In this document: positions 42,601 to 45,413 of the stretch, piece after piece
Layout of the letters: the number at the start of each line of letters is the position of its first letter
Numbering within the stretch: the first letter of the stretch is position 1
Assembly (NCBI GenBank): GCA_947627645.1
Contig: CANQWV010000005.1
Location: 1-45,413, forward strand
Length of the DNA stretch: 45,413 nt
Direction: 5' to 3'
From: an uncultured Lachnospiraceae bacterium
GTDB lineage: Bacteria > Bacillota > Clostridia > Lachnospirales > Lachnospiraceae
The notes under the pieces: generated by a model
The model's input: only the letters and a program-made list of their open reading frames with translations
What the model was told of the DNA's origin: nothing
The model's database searches: none
Program-made: the position numbers and the translations under genes

Positions 42601-45413
42601 ACACAGCAACATTCCACAAGAATTACGGGACGGAAGATGAAACACAGACGACAGACTACACATATGGGACGGCAGGCAAGCTGAATCCGGCAGAAGCGCT
42701 CACCAGAGCGGGCTATATATTTTCCGGTTGGGCGACAAGTCCGGACGGCGTAAAGGTATATGAGAACGGGGCGGACGTCCTGAACTGGAAGATCGGGACG
42801 GGAACAGACATTGCGTGGCCGAAGGATGGAGGCGCAGTATCTGACGGCGCAAATCTGGATCTCTATGCGGTCTGGGAGCCGGACATCAAGGTAACATTAG
42901 AGGGCTACAAGGGCGTATACGATGGGCAATCACATGGACTGACGTACGCTGGCACAATGGATGGGGATACTGTGTCCTTCTATACCGTGACGGCTGGGGA
43001 GAAAACTTCTCTTTCTGCGCCGGTTGAGGCTAAGAATGTCAATGATACCATTCGGGGCGTATATATGGACGTTACCCGCGCCGGGAAAACGGTAACATTC
43101 GGGCCGGTGGACGTCGTCGTCACGAAGCGGCCGGTAGAGATCACGTCCGATTCCGGGGAGAAAGAATACGATGGCACGCCGCTGGCGAATAACACTGTTA
43201 CAGTTGAAGAGACGACAGAGGGCAGAGGCTGGGTAAGCGGCGAAGGCGCCGACTATACCGTAACCGGTTCGCAGACGCTGGCCGGGAGCAGCAAAAATAC
43301 GTTCACTGTTGCTCCGCATTCCGGCACAGATCTCGATAACTATGAGATTACTCAGATAGAAGGCACGCTGACTGTCACAGACCGCACGGCGAAATATACG
43401 GTGACGGTGACGGCGAAGAGCGGCACGGTCAAGTATGACGGTGAGGAGCACAGCGTCAGCGGGTTTGAGCGCGTACTGTGCGAAGGCAAAGGGTTCTCTG
43501 TCGAAGCAGACGGGGTGCTGCGGTTTGCCGTAGAGGTGAACGGCGAGCAAATAGAGTACACCATTGAGGGTCTCAAGGTGTCGGGCAGTGGAATAGACGT
43601 AAAGGACGGCGGCTATGACGTAGAGATCAGCGGCACAGCAGTCGTAAGGGATGCGGCCGAAAATGATGTGACGGCGCAGTTTGACGTGAAGACGAAAAAA
43701 GGGCTTCTCACGATCACTCCGCGCGCGGTGACGCTGACCTCCGGTTCGACCGAGAAGGTCTACGATGGCACGGCGCTGACCGCCGACACGGTGACCGTGA
43801 GCGGAGACGGCTTCGTGAAAGACGAGGGCTACGTATATACGGTAAGCGGCAGCCAGATAGTGGTGGGTTCGAGCAAGAATACGTTTACCTATAAGCCGAA
43901 AGAGAATACAAAAGCGGACAATTACACGATCACCCAGATGTTTGGCACGCTGACAGTCACGCCGGCCGAAGGGCAGGGTACGGTGACGCTCAAAGACTGG
44001 ACATACGGAAATCCGGCCGCGAAGGAGGATCCTTCCGTCACAAAAGGGCAGGAAGAATATCAGCCCCCGAAGTATTATTACAAAAAAGCGGGCGAGAGCG
44101 ATGAAGCCTACACCGAAAAGAAGCCAACCGATGCAGGCGACTACGTGGTAAAGGCAGTGTGGGGCGCGACAAAGAATTATCAGCAGTTTGAAGCCACAGA
44201 TAATTTTACGATCCACAAGCGTAAGATCAAAGTGCACCGCGAGGAGACGCGTGCCCATGACGGAAATCTGCAGGTCATGGACATCATGGCAGGCGATATC
44301 CTGAAGGGCAGCGGCACGGCCGAGGGCGATACCCTGACGATCGCCGCGGCTCAGATCAGCGGGACAGATATCGGCGAGTATACTGAGGTGGAGCCGGAGA
44401 GCCCGCGGTGGTCTGTTTACCGTGGAAGTACCGATGTGAGCGAAAACTACGAGGTGGAGATATCCGGCAAGCTGACGATCCTTCCGTCGGTCACCTATGT
44501 GCTGAACGGAAAGACGAAGTCTCCGTATTCCGTCACGAATCCGGAGGAGAACCCGGACAAGTATATTCCGGGCGAGAAGAAGATTAAATTCCTGGATCCG
44601 AGCTACACGATTACCCCGACGAACGGAAATCCTGAGGTCAGCTACCAGTTCCTCGGATGGTTTACGGAGAACAACGGCGGCGTGGAGAAGGACGGGATCA
44701 CGCTTGACGATAAGGATGACATCACGGTGTACGCGAGATGGCGCGCGGAGGGCAAGGTGCGCTACTGGCTGCGCGGGTCCAGCGAGAGCGATGAGATCGT
44801 CTGGGAGCTCGGCAGCGACGCGGGCCGCATAAAGACGGATCATCCTGAAATGAAGGATCCGTCTTACAAAGGGCCGTATTACATTGACAGCGGTTACTAT
44901 AACGGGACCACCCACAACGAAAAGACGGTCTACGGCGACTCCCAGTTCGTGATCCCAAAGGCTGTGCCGCTCAGAACGGGGTATGCGTTCGACTACTGGT
45001 ACGCGGACAGCGCGAACAACGATCTGTTCGGACAGAAGCTGATGCCGGGCGGAACCTACGAGTTCCCGTACTCCGGCAGCCTGAGCAGCTCATCCGGCAA
45101 GCCGAATACCTTTACGATGCACGCGTACTGGATCCCGTATACCTACACCGCGAAGTTCCACAGAAACGCAGGCGGGGAGGATACCTTCGAGACGCAGAGC
45201 TTCACATACGATGAGGCGGGCACGCTCGGCAATGTGAGCGTTACAAGGGAAGGCTATACGTTTAGAGGCTGGGCCACATCGCCGGAAGGACCGGTGGTGT
45301 TTACGGACGAGCTCTCCGTCCTGAACTGGGAGGCAGGCACGAGCGCTCAGCAGCAGCTTGTCACCTGGGCGCACGAAGACGGGCTGGCGGACTTCCTTGA
45401 CGGCTTTGGCGGC
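36684..45413 (+). CDS. giant secreted adhesin with MBG and InlB-type repeats, 3' end outside the window
   Basis: One frame runs open from ATG 36684 (GGGAGGGG upstream) to the window end, giving at least 2910 residues. A signal peptide with a long N-region spans about residues 1-53 (MKKVSGTKRLLAVVLTIAML, cleavage near VLA-TDG); an inner ATG at 36750 is possible. Residues ~110-195 are Ala-Pro-Glu-Thr repeats, then SESESESETESE around 245. After that come MBG-like modules (YDGTPLANNTV at 43167, YDGTALTADTV at about 43761, YDGQSHGLTY) and about fifteen InlB/Flg_new modules with F-x-G-W (FLGWYTDSGF, FGGWSKTAGG, FRGWATSPEG). There is no catalytic domain in the visible part. Such proteins act in adhesion or biofilm. 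The cell-wall anchor, if any, lies beyond the window. Composition drifts from A+T-rich (37500-42400) to G+C-rich (43400 onward). Confidence 0.9.
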   Translation, partial: MRRVFDGEKVIYRKSGNKAGGSMKKVSGTKRLLAVVLTIAMLLQNSAGVLATDGANAVSNLQQEQSTEQPGVNAASEQTDANAASNQAEAQKQGAEKQDGENADASKDTAAPETDALQTNAPETAAPETAAPQTNAPETAAPETDVPQTNAPETAAPQTDAPQTSTPETDAPQASSPEIAAPETDASQASAPQTQETPGLTQPEGQTDNETNDTEPDVGTGSDNTAETNISEAETEIQTSSEEFTESESESESETESEPVAIGRMKATKRRSVAKTVKITFISAVADGNGGTNYKTQGGTVTKDLTITSGSTASEAEAEINEEYAAVAKDDNKDFYFIDWCYQNGDRLTHITDQRNLTFSNLVKGQNDKKTFTDSQTWVARFAPRVTITIETKCRDKAGKDEINDEKKGTVKLGSVAVDSSWVNEVVLDKNGKLTETDVCSASITKGSNYKFGGWQIAGQSELFASGSNTLKRKALFQEYLKSKGLKLDLNDQNDAKEAYRFYPIVNDITIYAVFESGGYIGYNLVNPCDIFENTEGLRNEGLSSGGGQKYDYVDGNTYTDGNSFTVPTRFIPTCTVDKHIFLGWFDKTGSKTGKPTLLQYGDTGFYNKGSNYSTQTLDALWLSVESSDDTVTYDGAYHTLERKTELSMESKYEPEINTALQEVLGESLDAIRSPDRIKSYRNGDPAFEMPSEGYIEADTYNVTHNVTVYVKGDPKTAKTESTLTIKKRPLTLKLDKSVPYTGKEQKLIITDDNIVPKTDDANYGLAKGQSMEGSVIICGTDAGSYPYNEDAANTIKIKDGEGNDVTKNYDITIIGTLTITPIDGKGSVQLEDWIYGDPKDAAITTEDYENSPTYYYKKKGEDDSTYSPSKPTDVGSYVVKAVWAATKNYKELTATDDFTINPRKITISKTERKRHDKNDAPQTMTYESGYTMDNGTLVEGDNLTVTAKVNGSAIGEYPYSAPSERKEWYVKNASDEDVSGNYDITVTGTLYIDPAIYYNLNVKQSTATETYIVKNEGNPDSYIQGKTLSFKDPVFGVQPSQAGTEQQFYKFLGWYTDSGFSEESIREGISSTDRGDITVYAKWEAVGILRYYLYWSEEKFSVFADDVEWDYPTDTLDIEGSTDQGQYIAKIRNYTNGSSGVLTGTKTFVLPDKDPVRKGYRFGGWRQNGSFNGGNPVNEKNTDYAYPFDGDYDPVRGNPEGLTLRAVWQPYTYSVTFDENLDGKAGGTDKTQTQQFTYDKEAKLNENGAEGAGTAIAGYTREGYTLVGWAKTPDATEAVYHDGAKVLNWKIADKAEIAWKTEEGKEDRVADGETLTLYAVWEPIQYTVEFKSNVTDDSVSGSMKPQAFSYTEKKTLTDNAFTRTGYTFGGWSKTAGGSVDYTDEQEVEKLTTQKDGVVTLYAVWTPMKYSVTFHKNDGSEPEATETTTFKYDKSYTLGNGLDAVTARTGYSFLGWAKSADSTDVVCTNEAVVSNWKATDKGKEVLVWDEANAYHLDLYAVWGYKIKFHRNSSGKDTVTADQDGLVWNKAAVLRENTFTADGKTFAGWMTNASDSDVTYQDGATVWNLSVGEDGFAHLYAKWIDKRKITYVLNGKSEVPYSVSNHESNLKEYTPGVTEFTFEQPTFMATWEDGSSKTYRFLGWYESPECTSDSKKTGITKKDAVDITVYAKWEAVGRLCFDLKLDQASWEGIDTTKYSPESGNRKRYVDSTQNYTNGKHKWLSGTINFTIPDVEPSRNGYTFIGWKHENGSSSFNDGNIVAPGSSWEYPYDGDWSKTTPGQPNTLTLKAQWTPIQYTITYNLNLDGSTNAATNPLNYTIESNDIILAAPTSPNSDVYEFEGWYTDAECSAEHKVTDVAIPKGSTGNQTFYAKWTEKEAVITYQVDASCAGMGTVSSVSETVKKSSGIPALQGSIAMPNTGYHFVKWTVEGAEVTQTDGANAALRKADIDKYAKDTEGYYKATTFLAHFAPDKYTATFHKNYGTEDETQTTDYTYGTAGKLNPAEALTRAGYIFSGWATSPDGVKVYENGADVLNWKIGTGTDIAWPKDGGAVSDGANLDLYAVWEPDIKVTLEGYKGVYDGQSHGLTYAGTMDGDTVSFYTVTAGEKTSLSAPVEAKNVNDTIRGVYMDVTRAGKTVTFGPVDVVVTKRPVEITSDSGEKEYDGTPLANNTVTVEETTEGRGWVSGEGADYTVTGSQTLAGSSKNTFTVAPHSGTDLDNYEITQIEGTLTVTDRTAKYTVTVTAKSGTVKYDGEEHSVSGFERVLCEGKGFSVEADGVLRFAVEVNGEQIEYTIEGLKVSGSGIDVKDGGYDVEISGTAVVRDAAENDVTAQFDVKTKKGLLTITPRAVTLTSGSTEKVYDGTALTADTVTVSGDGFVKDEGYVYTVSGSQIVVGSSKNTFTYKPKENTKADNYTITQMFGTLTVTPAEGQGTVTLKDWTYGNPAAKEDPSVTKGQEEYQPPKYYYKKAGESDEAYTEKKPTDAGDYVVKAVWGATKNYQQFEATDNFTIHKRKIKVHREETRAHDGNLQVMDIMAGDILKGSGTAEGDTLTIAAAQISGTDIGEYTEVEPESPRWSVYRGSTDVSENYEVEISGKLTILPSVTYVLNGKTKSPYSVTNPEENPDKYIPGEKKIKFLDPSYTITPTNGNPEVSYQFLGWFTENNGGVEKDGITLDDKDDITVYARWRAEGKVRYWLRGSSESDEIVWELGSDAGRIKTDHPEMKDPSYKGPYYIDSGYYNGTTHNEKTVYGDSQFVIPKAVPLRTGYAFDYWYADSANNDLFGQKLMPGGTYEFPYSGSLSSSSGKPNTFTMHAYWIPYTYTAKFHRNAGGEDTFETQSFTYDEAGTLGNVSVTREGYTFRGWATSPEGPVVFTDELSVLNWEAGTSAQQQLVTWAHEDGLADFLDGFGG
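37014..37268 (+). repeat. 15-bp coding tandem repeat, about 17 units
   Basis: Seventeen pentapeptide units of the type APETD, APQTN, APETA, APQTS are encoded by degenerate 15-bp repeats right after the signal peptide region of the giant adhesin. The array likely spans the cell wall and can change length without a frameshift. Confidence 0.88.

Noticed and set aside
42930-44915. A 661-codon minus-strand frame opposite the giant adhesin
   Set aside because: The plus strand encodes recognisable MBG and InlB modules in an unbroken frame; the antisense product shows no family features.

Overview
The window looks like a chromosome segment of a GC-rich member of the Clostridia, most likely Lachnospiraceae. 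The evidence is an LL-diaminopimelate aminotransferase (dapL) next to dapF, a glutamine synthetase next to an ANTAR antiterminator, a YolD-like/UmuC-like pair, an NhaC antiporter, a BioY transporter with a Gram-positive BirA operator, and very large BspA/InlB/MBG-type surface proteins. No rRNA, tRNA, CRISPR array or transposase was seen. The assignment is inferred from gene families, not from a marker gene.

Layout. (1) 1-10270: a tightly packed co-directional cluster. It holds two small coiled-coil proteins, a HerA-like ATPase, an ADP-ribosyltransferase with a complete R-S-ExE signature behind a coiled-coil leader, a tiny Cys-rich protein, a ~1240-residue FtsK/SpoIIIE-type ATPase, and a single-pass membrane protein ending in a C-type-lectin-like fold. 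The coiled-coil proteins, the toxin leader and the FtsK N-terminus share a short 'xYG' motif. This is the best candidate for an undescribed system: possibly an ESX/T7SS-like export apparatus with an ADP-ribosylating effector, although an intracellular conflict system is not excluded. (2) 10341-20894: ordinary functions, namely a membrane-anchored NagZ-type GH3 enzyme, NhaC antiporter, FMN reductase, DUF1284 and BioY (minus strand, BirA-controlled), GlmM, an ABC exporter, HisC and a methyltransferase. (3) 21048-23073: a visibly A+T-rich two-gene island with its own promoter, encoding an AAA ATPase and a Toprim-like protein, probably an acquired defence module of the OLD/PARIS/Gabija kind. (4) 23120-28559: Y-family polymerase, YolD-like protein, a lipoprotein and an LtaS-type sulfatase. 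(5) 28774-31329: secreted leucine-rich-repeat/Ig-like/InlB-repeat protein. (6) 31431-36345: nitrogen and lysine/peptidoglycan block (glnA, ANTAR regulator, dapF, dapL), with several readable promoters, a leader hairpin in front of glnA and a 69-bp triple repeat before the ANTAR gene. (7) 36560-45413: the start of a giant secreted adhesin (>2900 residues, cut by the window end).

How the parts fit. GlmM, NagZ, LtaS-like and DapF/DapL all serve or remodel the envelope. BioY expression is predicted to follow biotin through BirA. The ANTAR protein, whose receiver lacks the phospho-acceptor Asp, may act on RNA around glnA. Short intergenic or linker tandem repeats (16, 21, 28 and 69 bp) recur across the window and seem to be a feature of this genome.
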